From contig JALHMH010000020.1 in NCBI GenBank assembly GCA_022844165.1, positions 1 through 64,000 on the forward strand: a stretch of 64,000 nucleotides of DNA, read 5' to 3'. Numbering within the stretch: the first letter of the stretch is position 1; each line of letters starts with the position of its first letter. This document shows positions 1-8,688 of this stretch, piece after piece. A model generated the notes under the pieces. It was not told where the DNA came from, did not search any database, and saw nothing but the letters and a program-made list of their open reading frames with translations. A program made the translations under genes and the position numbers. Source of the DNA: Lysobacterales bacterium. GTDB lineage: Bacteria > Pseudomonadota > Gammaproteobacteria > Xanthomonadales > SZUA-5.

Positions 1-359
1 CAATGCGGCACGCCGACGCGCGCATACAGCAAGCGCAGGTAGTCATAAATCTCGGTCACCGTACCGACCGTCGAGCGAGGATTGTGCGAGGTGGATTTCT
101 GTTCAATCGAAATCGCCGGCGACAGACCCTCAATCGTGTCGACGTCGGGCTTCTCCATCATCGACAAGAACTGGCGCGCATAGGAGCTCAACGACTCAAC
201 GTAACGCCGTTGGCCTTCGGCATAAATGGTGTCGAACGCCAGCGAGCTCTTGCCAGAACCCGACAGGCCTGTGATCACGATCAGCTTGTCTCGCGGCAGA
301 TCGAGCGCAATGTTCTTCAAGTTGTGCGTGCGCGCGCCGCGAATACGGATCAAAGACAT
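1..359 (-). CDS. uvrA: Excinuclease ABC subunit A, N-terminal part
   Basis: This is the beginning of UvrA, the ATP-dependent damage-recognition subunit of cytoplasmic nucleotide-excision repair. The frame starts at an ATG at 359 and runs off the left edge, so only about 119 codons are present. The protein opens [17 protein letters not shown], the usual UvrA start, and has the first Walker A motif GLSGSGKSS with its lysine near residue 37. The conserved [17 protein letters not shown] stretch and the SPAISIEQK block follow. These motifs make the call essentially certain; the rest of the gene, including the zinc modules and second ATPase, lies outside the window. No LexA-type operator was recognised upstream. 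Confidence 0.96.
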   Translation of the reverse strand, partial: MSLIRIRGARTHNLKNIALDLPRDKLIVITGLSGSGKSSLAFDTIYAEGQRRYVESLSSYARQFLSMMEKPDVDTIEGLSPAISIEQKSTSHNPRSTVGTVTEIYDYLRLLYARVGVPH

Positions 360-425
360 GCGGGAGGGAGCCGGACAGGAGAAGCGCTTCAGTCTAGAGA
401 AGAACCCATAGACGTGTAGTGATGC

Positions 426-647
426 TCATTGAAGCACTTCTCGCGCACAAGCAAGAAGCTCCTGCGCAAAGTTCGCGACATGAGCGACACGGGTCACACC
501 ATGCAGTCCCTTGGAGCGGTTTGAATAACCTACTGCGCGGGTCGCCAGCTGCGTTGCTCCGTGCTCGCTCCCCGGCCACGCAACAAGTTGCGCGGCGTTC
601 AGCGGCTCGCGGCATGCCGCTCGAAAGACCGCTTCATCTATGTCCAC
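426..647 (-). CDS. Possible small hypothetical protein
   Basis: A 73-codon frame on the strand of uvrA, starting with GTG at 647. An AGGA-like ribosome-binding site sits about six bases upstream, which is the main reason for keeping it. The product has an acidic N terminus (MDIDEAVFRAACRE) and no signal peptide or recognisable domain. Other frames also stay open here, so coding is not proven. If it is not a gene, the stretch 360-841 between uvrA and the next gene is about 480 bases in which I see no other coding or RNA feature. Confidence 0.3.
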   Translation of the reverse strand: MDIDEAVFRAACREPLNAAQLVAWPGSEHGATQLATRAVGYSNRSKGLHGVTRVAHVANFAQELLACAREVLQ

Positions 648-841
648 TTCGGTTCCTGCGCGCGGTGCGCCTTGCTCTCGACCCGCCCGCTACGGTTATT
701 CAGACCGCTCCCTGGATCGATTGGAATGGCGGATTGCGGTGGTGCATTGATGGGATCCCTTGGCCTTTGGTTCGCAAAGGTGATTCAAACCGTCCCTGAC
801 TTGCGCTATGGTTTTCATCTGTGACCATTCGCAAATCGTCA

Positions 842-1189
842 ATGACCAAGACTCCCTTTCTCTGGCTGGTTCTCATCGTAGGGGCGCCCGCGTTTGCGCT
901 CGACGACGAAGCGTGGATCGAGCGTCACATGCAAGGTGTGCGCATCATTGAAGCCCCGGCCCCGTTAGTGCAGCGGGTGGCGCCCACCGTGCTGGCAGTG
1001 CCATTGAATGACCTGGGCAAGCACATCGGTCAAGAGGTCAGCTTTGTGCTCGATACCGGTCGAGAACGTCGCGGCACCATCCGCGCGGTCAGCGCCAGCA
1101 CCGTGACCATCGTCACACGTTTACACGGCGGGCGGGCTGAACTGGACGTTCCCCGGGCTTCCATCAAGAGTGCGAGCAAGCGGCCATGA
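842..1189 (+). CDS. Small secreted hypothetical protein
   Basis: About 115 residues. The chosen ATG at 842 gives a clean signal peptide (MTKTPFLWLVLIVGAPAFA, cleavage probably after AFA); a GTG at 821 would add seven residues in front. The mature part is short, mixed alpha/beta in character and contains a segment (VSFVLDTGRERRGTIRAVSA) that reads like a small beta-barrel ligand- or RNA-binding fold, but no family is recognised. The stop codon overlaps the start of the next gene in an ATGA arrangement, so the two are probably translated together and may work together at the cell envelope. Confidence 0.6.
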   Translation: MTKTPFLWLVLIVGAPAFALDDEAWIERHMQGVRIIEAPAPLVQRVAPTVLAVPLNDLGKHIGQEVSFVLDTGRERRGTIRAVSASTVTIVTRLHGGRAELDVPRASIKSASKRP

Positions 1190-2304
1190 TGCAGTGGCTG
1201 AGCATGTCCGTTGTCTCTTTGGTGTTCATCATCTGGATTGTCCTGATTGTCAGGCGCGATAGTCCACTGATGGCGCTACTGATCGTGTTCATCTGGCCCC
1301 TCGCCATCATCCCGCTGATCCAGAACTGGGGCGTTTCGGGCCGCGACATTCGCCTGCCCTTTTTTCTGCTGGCGCTTTCGGTCGGCGGGAGCGTCTACAA
1401 GGTTAGCAATGATCCAACCGTCGATGCGCTTGGCGCCATCGAAACGCTGCGGGAAACTGACCCAGCCGCTGCGGATGCGCTCGATCAGGAGATTGCATCT
1501 GAGTACGTCAGAGCGCATCTGGAGGGCCGCTCGCCAGACGTCGAAAACCTGCCTGGTCTGGTTGCTTTGCGTGCGTCGCAGGGGGCATCACAAAAAGCAG
1601 CAGACGCCGAAGCACAACATCAAACGGCGCCTGTCGATCCAGAATCCGAGCAACGCGCTGCGGCGCTTGCGCAACAGGAAGCCGAACTCGCAAATCAGAT
1701 GCAGCAGGCCGTCGCGGCGCTTGCGCCTGTGCCTGGAACAATAGAACTGGCAATCGCTGACGCAACGCTGAAACTCCCGGCGCGATACCGGTTCATTTCA
1801 GTCGATCAAACCCAGACGTTAGCCGCTCTGCTGAAGTTGGCGCCGATGAACGGAGAAGTCGGCTGGGTGGTTCACGAAAAGGTTGATCTGGCGAGTAAAA
1901 CTGCGTGGTTCGTTCGCGTCGGCTTTGAACCCGGGCACCTTACGCTGGGCAATACTGCGGAACTGGCGACAACGGTGGCGACATTGAACAGCAGCGGCCA
2001 ACCTCAGTTCAGTCAGGGACAATTTGCGCCGACATGGAATGAGAGCAGCGGTAGCGTCACCTGGGGGCAACGCATGCTGTGGGGGCAGCACACATTGAAG
2101 CCGCTGGCCCATGGCACCCTCGCGTTTGCGATGCAGTCGCCGCTGAGTGAACCCGAAGAGTTAGGCATCCGTGCGACACGATTGTTGGCGGGTAGAACGT
2201 CCTCGGCAGACGAATCCAGACATAGCCGCTACGACGCAACAATCCACGGGCCACCCCGCGGCGAACTTGCCGCCTACATCGCCAGCGACCGCAAGCTGCA
2301 ATGA
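1186..2304 (+). CDS. Membrane protein of unknown function, weakly DUF2167-like
   Basis: 372 residues. Two hydrophobic segments near the N terminus (about residues 5-23 and 28-45) plus a third around 56-68 anchor the protein in the inner membrane. An Ala/Gln-rich linker, likely helical (about 125-180), follows. The C-terminal soluble domain begins with GTIELAIADATLKLPARYRF and contains GEVGWVV. That resembles the start of DUF2167 membrane proteins, but the match is by eye and weak. The ATG overlaps the stop of the preceding secreted protein (ATGA), which suggests translational coupling. No enzyme motif is visible, and the role is unknown. Confidence 0.65.
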   Translation: MMQWLSMSVVSLVFIIWIVLIVRRDSPLMALLIVFIWPLAIIPLIQNWGVSGRDIRLPFFLLALSVGGSVYKVSNDPTVDALGAIETLRETDPAAADALDQEIASEYVRAHLEGRSPDVENLPGLVALRASQGASQKAADAEAQHQTAPVDPESEQRAAALAQQEAELANQMQQAVAALAPVPGTIELAIADATLKLPARYRFISVDQTQTLAALLKLAPMNGEVGWVVHEKVDLASKTAWFVRVGFEPGHLTLGNTAELATTVATLNSSGQPQFSQGQFAPTWNESSGSVTWGQRMLWGQHTLKPLAHGTLAFAMQSPLSEPEELGIRATRLLAGRTSSADESRHSRYDATIHGPPRGELAAYIASDRKLQ

Positions 2305-2479
2305 GCGTGTGTTGTTCTGGCGGAAGAAATACAGCGATAGCGCCCGCGGTGATGGCGGAAGGCTCAACCCGCGCGAAGACGAGATGGCCAAATTCGACCG
2401 CAACGACAGGATTGTCGTGCTCGCCGAAGATTGATCGATCGGCCGCTATACTTCGCGGATTCGTCCCTGGAGAGCTGTT

Positions 2480-3655
2480 ATGACCAACGTCGTCATCGTA
2501 GGTGCCAAACGCACCGCCATCGGTTCGTTCAACGGCGTCTACGCCGAAGTGGCCTCGCCCGATCTGGGCGCAACGGCGATCAAGGCTGCACTTGAGCAGT
2601 CGGGTGTCGGTGTCGACGATGTCTCCGAAGTCATCATGGGTTGCGTCCTGCCGGCTGGCCTTGGCCAGGCGCCGGCCCGGCAGGCTGCCCTGAAATCCGG
2701 CGTGCCCGTCGGTACCGGCTGCACGACGATCAACAAGGTCTGCGGCTCGGGAATGAAAGCCGCGATGCTGGCGCACGATTTGCTGTTGGCCGGCAGCGCT
2801 GACATCGTCGTGGCCGGCGGCATGGAATCGATGACGCGCGCGCCGTACTTGTTGGGCAAAGCGCGGTTCGGTTACCGCTTTGGCCACTCCGAAGTGCTCG
2901 ACCATATGGCGCTGGACGGCCTGCAAAACGCCGCCGACCGTAAAGCTATGGGCGAGTTCGCGGAACTTTGTGCCGGTAAATACACCTTTACGCGAGAAGA
3001 ACAAGACGCGTTTTCAGCAGAGTCCGTGCGCCGGGCGCTCGCCGCACAAGCCAATGGCAAGTTTGCCGCCGAAATTGCGCCGGTCACTGTCGCCGGGCGC
3101 AAAGGCGATGTTGTGATCAGTGCCGACGAAGAGCCGCCTGCTTGCGACATCGGCAAGATCAGCAGCTTGCGCCCAGCGTTCAAGAAGGATGGGACGGTGA
3201 CTGCCGCCAGCTCGTCGAAGATTTCCGACGGCGCGGCTGCGCTGGTGATCACACGCAGTGACGTCGCCAGCGCCAAGGGTTTGGCACCGCTGGCAAGAAT
3301 TGTCGCGCATGCCACACACGCCCAGGAGCCCGAGTGGTTCACCACAGCGCCGGTGGGCGCCATCCAGAAAGTACTCGCCAAGGCTGGTTGGAGCGTTGGC
3401 GATGTCGATCTGTTTGAGATCAACGAAGCCTTTGCTGTTGTGGCAATGGCCCCGATTCGCGAACTTGGTATTGATCACGCGAAAGTTAACGTCAATGGCG
3501 GCGCCTGTGCGCTCGGGCATCCGATCGGCGCCAGTGGCGCGCGGTTGATCGTAACCCTGATTCATGCCCTCAAGGATCGCGGCGGCAAACGTGGCGTGGC
3601 GAGCCTGTGCATTGGCGGCGGCGAAGCAACGGCAGTCGCAATCGAAATCGCCTGA
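2480..3655 (+). CDS. Acetyl-CoA acetyltransferase (thiolase)
   Basis: A 391-residue thiolase, the normal length for the acetoacetyl-CoA type (AtoB/PhaA). It condenses two acetyl-CoA to acetoacetyl-CoA or runs the reverse cleavage in fatty-acid and ketone metabolism. The nucleophilic cysteine is C88 in NKVCGSGMKA. The C-terminal catalytic motifs GGACALGHPIGASG (His) and CIGGGEA (Cys) are both intact, as is NEAFAV. The start is supported by GGAGAG five bases upstream. It stands alone, with no HBD or phaC neighbour, so biosynthetic and degradative roles cannot be separated from context. fadH and an acyl-CoA dehydrogenase occur elsewhere in the window. Confidence 0.93.
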   Translation: MTNVVIVGAKRTAIGSFNGVYAEVASPDLGATAIKAALEQSGVGVDDVSEVIMGCVLPAGLGQAPARQAALKSGVPVGTGCTTINKVCGSGMKAAMLAHDLLLAGSADIVVAGGMESMTRAPYLLGKARFGYRFGHSEVLDHMALDGLQNAADRKAMGEFAELCAGKYTFTREEQDAFSAESVRRALAAQANGKFAAEIAPVTVAGRKGDVVISADEEPPACDIGKISSLRPAFKKDGTVTAASSSKISDGAAALVITRSDVASAKGLAPLARIVAHATHAQEPEWFTTAPVGAIQKVLAKAGWSVGDVDLFEINEAFAVVAMAPIRELGIDHAKVNVNGGACALGHPIGASGARLIVTLIHALKDRGGKRGVASLCIGGGEATAVAIEIA

Positions 3656-3734
3656 TGAGGTCAGGAAAGACGGCGTTTCCCGCGAAATTCGGATTGCCTT
3701 CGTTTTTGCGGGTCGCTTTTGGCCATGATCGTTT

Positions 3735-3797
3735 TTGCAAACACGCTACCAAACGAAGCCCACAATGCTCCTCGGCCTGAGGCGAAGCCTCGTCCGG
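3735..3797 (+). repeat. Dispersed intergenic repeat, copy 1
   Basis: One of four related copies in this window (others at 9730-9806, 51435-51489 and 57222-57300). The shared core reads ACGAAGCC(A/C)ACAATGCTC, followed after a few variable bases by GAGGCGAAGCCTCG, a short hairpin with a GAA loop. This copy lies in the 308-base gap 3656-3963 between the thiolase and esterase genes. I see no other feature in that gap. Confidence 0.75.
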
Positions 3798-3963
3798 AGA
3801 CTTTTGTCCGCAGGTCGAAGGCGCTGAGACGGCCGACCCATGCAGATCGCCAACGATTGATTCATTGATCGGCGGCGCGTTTCGGGCCCAGGGGCACTGC
3901 CAGATCGCGTCAACCAAAACTGGCGCGCATCGTTGTTGGCCTTCGCAACGGTGGAAGTTCAAC

Positions 3964-4932
3964 ATGCGAAAACGAACACTGAGTCAACACGCCAGAGCAA
4001 GGATTGCCTTGCTCTGGCTGATCATCTTGTGCTCATGGCCCTGGGTTGCGTGCGCTCAGGCACCGGCCTGGGTGACCTCGCAAGTCAGTGCACCCAATGT
4101 GACGCGCCAGATTTTTTTCAGCGCAGCCGTTGGTGCCCAGGTCAGTTATCACGTCTATCTCCCTGACGAATACGACCAGAATCCGGACGCCCGGTTTCCC
4201 GTGCTGTTTTATTTGCACGGTGCCGGCGGCGTGCTTGGCGGCATTGCGCCGATATCCGCACAGCTCTCCCAGGCAATCGCCCAAGGTCATCTCCCGCCGC
4301 TGATAGCTGTGTTCCCCAACGGCCTGCCCTACGGGATGTGGTGCGATGCGGAAAGCGGCCTCCAACCCGTGGAATCGATGGTGGTTCAAGATCTGCTGCC
4401 CGAAATCGAGGCCCGCTTTCGGACCCAGGGTGGCTGGCGCTCCAGGCTGGTCGAAGGATTTAGTATGGGCGGTTACGGTGCGGCCCGATTTGGCTTGAAA
4501 CACGCCGACAAGTTCGCGGCATTTTCCATGCTCGGCGCCGGTCCGTTGCAGTTGGATTTCCTGGCCGATGATCCTGGCCTGGCGCCCATCGCGCTGCGTC
4601 AGCAGATACTTCAGCAGGTGTACGGCAATTCGCTTGCGATCTTCGAGGCACAAAGTCCATGGCGCATTGCAGAATCGTCAGCGGCGGCGCTGCGCCAAGG
4701 CTATCCAATTCGCCAACTCATCGGCAGTCTCGACTCCATCCTGCCTGCGAATCAGGCATTTCATCAACACCTGGACGCAGTGCCGGTGGCGCATCAATTC
4801 TTGGAAGTGCCTGGCGTTGGCCATGACGCACTCGGCCTCATTCAGGCGATCGGCCCGAGTTTTTTCCATTTCCATCGCGACGCCTTACGCGCCGCAGACC
4901 GATTGATGGGCGACGGATTCGAAGCTCAATAG
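3964..4932 (+). CDS. Secreted alpha/beta-hydrolase (esterase D / feruloyl-esterase family)
   Basis: About 322 residues from the ATG at 3964; an upstream in-frame start at 3865 would place 33 extra residues before the signal peptide and is unlikely. The N terminus (MRKRTLSQHARARIALLWLI...VACA) is a signal peptide. The body is a PF00756-type esterase: YLHGAGG oxyanion region, nucleophile elbow GFSMGG and catalytic histidine in VPGVGHDAL. Likely action is hydrolysis of short-chain or aromatic esters outside the cytoplasm. The C terminus, ADRLMGDGFEAQ, resembles a DGFE tail I have seen on many exported Xanthomonadales proteins. It may be a sorting or processing signal; that is inference. Confidence 0.82.
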   Translation: MRKRTLSQHARARIALLWLIILCSWPWVACAQAPAWVTSQVSAPNVTRQIFFSAAVGAQVSYHVYLPDEYDQNPDARFPVLFYLHGAGGVLGGIAPISAQLSQAIAQGHLPPLIAVFPNGLPYGMWCDAESGLQPVESMVVQDLLPEIEARFRTQGGWRSRLVEGFSMGGYGAARFGLKHADKFAAFSMLGAGPLQLDFLADDPGLAPIALRQQILQQVYGNSLAIFEAQSPWRIAESSAAALRQGYPIRQLIGSLDSILPANQAFHQHLDAVPVAHQFLEVPGVGHDALGLIQAIGPSFFHFHRDALRAADRLMGDGFEAQ

Positions 4933-4992
4933 TGCCGGTTCGCATCCGCACAGTCACGTCAGCAACAGTGGCCTTGGGCATGCCCACCACCC

Positions 4993-6396
4993 TCAACTGC
5001 CCGAGCTTCGCATCAGTGCAAACGCGGAGAGTGCAGCTTCGCGCGTGGATTTGAGATCGACAATCGGCTGCGGATAACCGGACACACCGCCGACCACCCA
5101 GGGCTGGTGAATCGCCTTTGCCGGGAGTTTTGCCAGTTCGGGTACGAAACGCTTGACGTATGCGCCATTGGCATCAAAGCGTTCGCCCTGGGAAACCGGA
5201 TTGAAAATACGAAAGTAGGGTGCAGCATCGGCACCACAGCCAGCGGTCCACTGCCAACCTTGGGTGTTGTTTGCCAGATCGGCATCCACGAGCGTGTCCC
5301 AAAACCAGCGAGCACCCTCCAACCAGTGAAAGCGGAGATTTTTGGTCAAGAAACTGGCCACGATCATGCGCACTCGGTTGTGCATCCAACCGGTCTGCCA
5401 CAGCTCGCGCATGCCTGCATCGACGATCGGAATGCCGGTGCGACCTTGTTGCCATGCGCGCAGCTGACCCGCGTCGATAGCTGCCCATTCGAATGCCTCG
5501 AAAGCGCGCTGCATCGGATCGGTGGGAAGGTGCGGAAAGTGATAGATCAGATGATGCGCAAAGTCGCGCCATCCCAGCTCTCGCAAATAGGGTTCAGCCA
5601 GTTGGCGTTGTGCTGGCGTCGACTGTGCCGTAAGCCGATGCACGATGCGCCGTGGCGAAATTTCGCCGAAATGCAAATGCGGCGACAAGCCCGAAGTCCC
5701 GCGGCGGTCGGGCAAATCGCGGCCGTTGGCGTAGTGCTCGAAAGCGCTATCCAGAAAAACATCAAGCGACTTGGCTGCACCGCGCTCGCCCGGCGAGAAC
5801 CGTTCGCTGAAGCCATGATCCCAACGAATGGATGGCAGCAATTTCCAGGAATCGAGCGATTCAGAATCCACCGAAATGCGCGGCAATGATGTGGGTGCCG
5901 CCAGTGGTGCATTCGAATCGAGCCGCTGCGCCAAATTTCGCCAAAAGGGCGTAAACACGCGATACGGTTCCCCTGCCCCGGTCTTGATTGCAAACGGCTC
6001 GCGCAACAGATGCCCGGCAAAACTCTGTGCATCGATGCCACGTGCCCTTAAGTCTGCCTTGATCGCTGAATCGCGCTCCCGTGACGCGGGTTCGTACAAA
6101 CGATTCCAATACACGGCCACAGCGCCAGATTCCGCGATCAGCGAATCGATCACCTGCTTGCTCGGACCGCGCCGCAGCAGCAGACATCCACCGCGCTCTT
6201 CTACATCCGAACTCAGAGCCAACAAGCTGTGATGCAACCACCATCGCGCAGCGCCACCCGGTTGCCACGGGGCGTCTTCTTGCGGCGCGTGGATGTAGAC
6301 CAACAGAGGCGCGTGGCCAGCTCGGATAGCCGCATGCAGCGCAGGGTTGTCGAATAACCGTAGATCGCGCCGCAGCCAGACAATCGCAACTGTCAC
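4993..6396 (-). CDS. phrB: Deoxyribodipyrimidine photo-lyase
   Basis: 467 residues, the usual length of class I CPD photolyases, which use FAD and blue light to split cyclobutane pyrimidine dimers. It begins TVAIVWLRRDLRLFDNPAL, the photolyase N-terminal signature. It carries the FAD-binding C-terminal region with GRTGIPIVDAGMRELWQTG, WMHNRVRM and NNTQGWQWTAG, and the typical end block RFVPEL...IHQPW. The start is GTG at 6396. That GTG overlaps the TGA of the upstream short-chain dehydrogenase (GTGA), so the two genes are translationally coupled. The neighbours are oxidoreductases and do not suggest a light-specific operon. Confidence 0.93.
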   Translation of the reverse strand: MTVAIVWLRRDLRLFDNPALHAAIRAGHAPLLVYIHAPQEDAPWQPGGAARWWLHHSLLALSSDVEERGGCLLLRRGPSKQVIDSLIAESGAVAVYWNRLYEPASRERDSAIKADLRARGIDAQSFAGHLLREPFAIKTGAGEPYRVFTPFWRNLAQRLDSNAPLAAPTSLPRISVDSESLDSWKLLPSIRWDHGFSERFSPGERGAAKSLDVFLDSAFEHYANGRDLPDRRGTSGLSPHLHFGEISPRRIVHRLTAQSTPAQRQLAEPYLRELGWRDFAHHLIYHFPHLPTDPMQRAFEAFEWAAIDAGQLRAWQQGRTGIPIVDAGMRELWQTGWMHNRVRMIVASFLTKNLRFHWLEGARWFWDTLVDADLANNTQGWQWTAGCGADAAPYFRIFNPVSQGERFDANGAYVKRFVPELAKLPAKAIHQPWVVGGVSGYPQPIVDLKSTREAALSAFALMRSSGS

Positions 6397-7133
6397 GCCG
6401 GCCTGACCATCGGCCGCACAGCACTGAATCCACCATCGAGATGGATGACTTGTCCGGTGATCCAGCGCGCATCGTCGGAGATCAGCCAGTGCGCTACAGC
6501 TGCCCCGTCGACGGCCTCTCCAAAGTGCCCCAACGGATACTGCGCGGCAATGTTCTGTTGACTGCGCTCGCTGCTCAACATGCGCTCGGTCAACGGCGTA
6601 CGCATCAGTCCGGGTGCGATAGCGTTGATGCGCACCTGCTGATGCGACAAATCGGCGGCGACCGAACGCACGAAGGCTTCAACAGCGCCTTTGGCGGCGG
6701 CGATCCCGGCATGATTGCTGACGCCCATCCCGGCAACCACGGAGCTGAACACCACGATGGCGCCGGGCTTTTGCGTCGATGCCGCTGCCTTCGCATACGA
6801 CTGGGTGGCAAAGAACGCGGTATTGAGATTGGCCTCGATACAAAGGCGCAACGAATCGGCCGTCACGCGCCCGAGCGGCGCGATCAATGTGCTACCGGCA
6901 CAGTTGATCAGCGCGTCTGGCACGCCGGCGCCACGTTCAGCGGCCAGCGCCAACGCTGCATCGGCGCCGCCGGGTGTGGATACATCGGACTGAACGACGA
7001 TGTCGTGCTCGGTCGAATCCAAGTTCGACACATCGCGGCTCACCAGCACCAGACGCCAACCGGCGCTGCGCAATCGCGCTGCGAGAGCGCGACCCACTCC
7101 ACCGCTGGCGCCCGTGATGAGTGCAGTTGGCAT
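6393..7133 (-). CDS. Short-chain dehydrogenase/reductase lacking the usual catalytic Tyr
   Basis: 246 residues from the ATG at 7133. The longer open frame upstream has non-coding composition and overlaps the next gene. The Rossmann dinucleotide motif TGASGGVGRA is at the N terminus; INCAG and the C-terminal GQVIHLDGGFS typical of classical SDRs follow. In place of YxxxK the protein reads IAAAK (in NHAGIAAAKGAVEAF), so the catalytic tyrosine is Ile, while the Ser segment FSSVVAG is kept. I recall similar AIAAAK proteins as a recurrent SDR subset, so this may be a distinct chemistry rather than decay. It overlaps phrB downstream and sits 56 bases after the flavoprotein gene. Confidence 0.85.
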   Translation of the reverse strand: MPTALITGASGGVGRALAARLRSAGWRLVLVSRDVSNLDSTEHDIVVQSDVSTPGGADAALALAAERGAGVPDALINCAGSTLIAPLGRVTADSLRLCIEANLNTAFFATQSYAKAAASTQKPGAIVVFSSVVAGMGVSNHAGIAAAKGAVEAFVRSVAADLSHQQVRINAIAPGLMRTPLTERMLSSERSQQNIAAQYPLGHFGEAVDGAAVAHWLISDDARWITGQVIHLDGGFSAVRPMVRPA

Positions 7134-7189
7134 AAAGACTCCTGTTCTTTTCGAAGCCGGACGATAGCGACGATGAAGTCGCGGCGTAG

Positions 7190-8374
7190 TCAATTTGTAG
7201 CGGTTGCTGCGTGTCGCCCTGCAACGACGCCGGACGCCATGCAGGCGGTCAACAAGTAGCCACCGGTCGGCGCCTCCCAGTCGAGCATTTCGCCGACGCA
7301 GTACCAACCTGGTCTGGTTTTCAATTGCAGATGTTGATCCAGCTCGTTGAACCGCACACCGCCGGCCGTGCTGATCGCCTCGTCGATGGGACGCGGATTC
7401 CCGAGTATCAACGGCAGCGCTTTCAAGTGCCCAGCAATGAAGTCCGGGCTCTCGAATGCATGCGGTACACACTCGCGCAGCAACGACAATCGCAAAGCGT
7501 CAACGCCCGAGCGCCGCGCGTGCTCGCTCCAGCTCCGTTTGCCACGAGGCCGATCGAGCGCGGATTGCAACGATGCCAGCGTGCGATCAGGCATCAAATC
7601 CACGGTCAGCAATCGCTCGTGCGCATCGCGGATGATCGCACCCAACGCATAGACCACCGAACCTTCGATGCCGTAACGGGTGATCAACGCCTCACCGCGA
7701 CGTTTGTGATTGCCAATTCGACACTCGATGTTTTTCAATGGCGCGCCGGCGAATTTCTCGGCAAACACAGTGCTCCATTTACGCTCAAAACCCACGTTCG
7801 CCGGCTTCAATGGCGCAACATCGATTGCCATGTCCTCGAACATGCCAACCCAGCGGGCATCGGCGCCCAGCTTGCGCCAACTGCCGCCGCCTAACGCAAA
7901 AATGACCGCATCGGCACGGGTTTCAATCACACCGCCGCAGCGATCGAAGCATAGAATGTCGCCGCGCGCACCAATCCATCGCGAGCCCACATGTAATTGC
8001 ATGCCCGCCGTACGCAATTGCCGCAGCCATGCGCGCAGTAACGGCCCAGCTCTCAGATCATTCGGGAACACTCGGCCGGAGCTGCCAACGATCGTCGGGT
8101 ACCCTAGCCCCGCACTCCAGGCACGCAGGCGCTCGGCACCAAACATCTTCAACCAATCGCGCACGATGTGAGCCGAGTGCCCGTAGCGAGAAACGAATGC
8201 CTCAAAGGCCTCGCTATGCGTCAGATTCAATCCGCCCTTCCCAGCGATCAGGAATTTACGCGCAGGCGACGGCATCTGCTCATAAACGTCGACGAGCGCA
8301 CCGCAACTGAGTGCCGCTTCTGCGGCCATCAAACCGGCGGGTCCGGCACCGATGACGACGACCCGCCGCGTCAA
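7190..8374 (-). CDS. NAD(P)/FAD-dependent oxidoreductase, HI0933/YhiN family
   Basis: About 394 residues. The dinucleotide-binding motif VVVIGAGPAGLMAAEA starts only four residues in when TTG at 8374 is taken as the start. That TTG overlaps the TGA of the preceding gene (TTGA), arguing for coupling; the longer frame upstream is the shadow of that gene. Family signatures are GKGGLNLTHSE, GSSGRVFPND, FALGGGSWRKLG, the STAGGVRFNEL block and the C-terminal GEMLDWEAPTGGYLL. This is the BaiN/HI0933 flavoprotein group, close to the family often labelled TIGR03862. Its substrate is not established. Confidence 0.85.
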   Translation of the reverse strand: MTRRVVVIGAGPAGLMAAEAALSCGALVDVYEQMPSPARKFLIAGKGGLNLTHSEAFEAFVSRYGHSAHIVRDWLKMFGAERLRAWSAGLGYPTIVGSSGRVFPNDLRAGPLLRAWLRQLRTAGMQLHVGSRWIGARGDILCFDRCGGVIETRADAVIFALGGGSWRKLGADARWVGMFEDMAIDVAPLKPANVGFERKWSTVFAEKFAGAPLKNIECRIGNHKRRGEALITRYGIEGSVVYALGAIIRDAHERLLTVDLMPDRTLASLQSALDRPRGKRSWSEHARRSGVDALRLSLLRECVPHAFESPDFIAGHLKALPLILGNPRPIDEAISTAGGVRFNELDQHLQLKTRPGWYCVGEMLDWEAPTGGYLLTACMASGVVAGRHAATATN

Positions 8375-8688
8375 TCGAAAGCCTTCTGCGTATCGGCTCG
8401 TGCGCTGCGCCCATCGTCGATGACGGTCACAGTGATCGCCAATCCTCGACAACAGCGCTGACAGTCTTCGATCAATTGCTGATCGCCGATCGTCAGATCG
8501 ACGCCGATCTCGTACGATTGCCAACAGTGCGGGCAATCGATGCGCACCCAATCAGACAACGGTCGTTGCAACGGATCGCTGCCGACCTCGAACACGGGCT
8601 CAAGCCCATAGAGCGCATCGATGTTGGCCGCATCGAGCCGCAGCGCTTCCCCCAAGATCGGTTTCAGCCTGGGCGACAACGTGCGCAT
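8371..8688 (-). CDS. CPXCG-motif cysteine-rich protein
   Basis: 105 residues. The C-terminal half carries DCPHCWQ and, about 25 residues on, EDCQRCCRGLAITVTV: paired cysteine clusters as in the small CPXCG family (PF14255), probably binding a metal ion. Here the first cluster reads CPHCW, so the final Gly of CPXCG is Trp. The N-terminal 50 residues are extra relative to the usual 60-70-residue family members. Its ATG at 8688 overlaps the stop of hemJ by one base, and its stop overlaps the TTG start of the flavoprotein, so it is the middle gene of a packed leftward operon. Function unknown. Confidence 0.75.
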   Translation of the reverse strand: MRTLSPRLKPILGEALRLDAANIDALYGLEPVFEVGSDPLQRPLSDWVRIDCPHCWQSYEIGVDLTIGDQQLIEDCQRCCRGLAITVTVIDDGRSARADTQKAFD

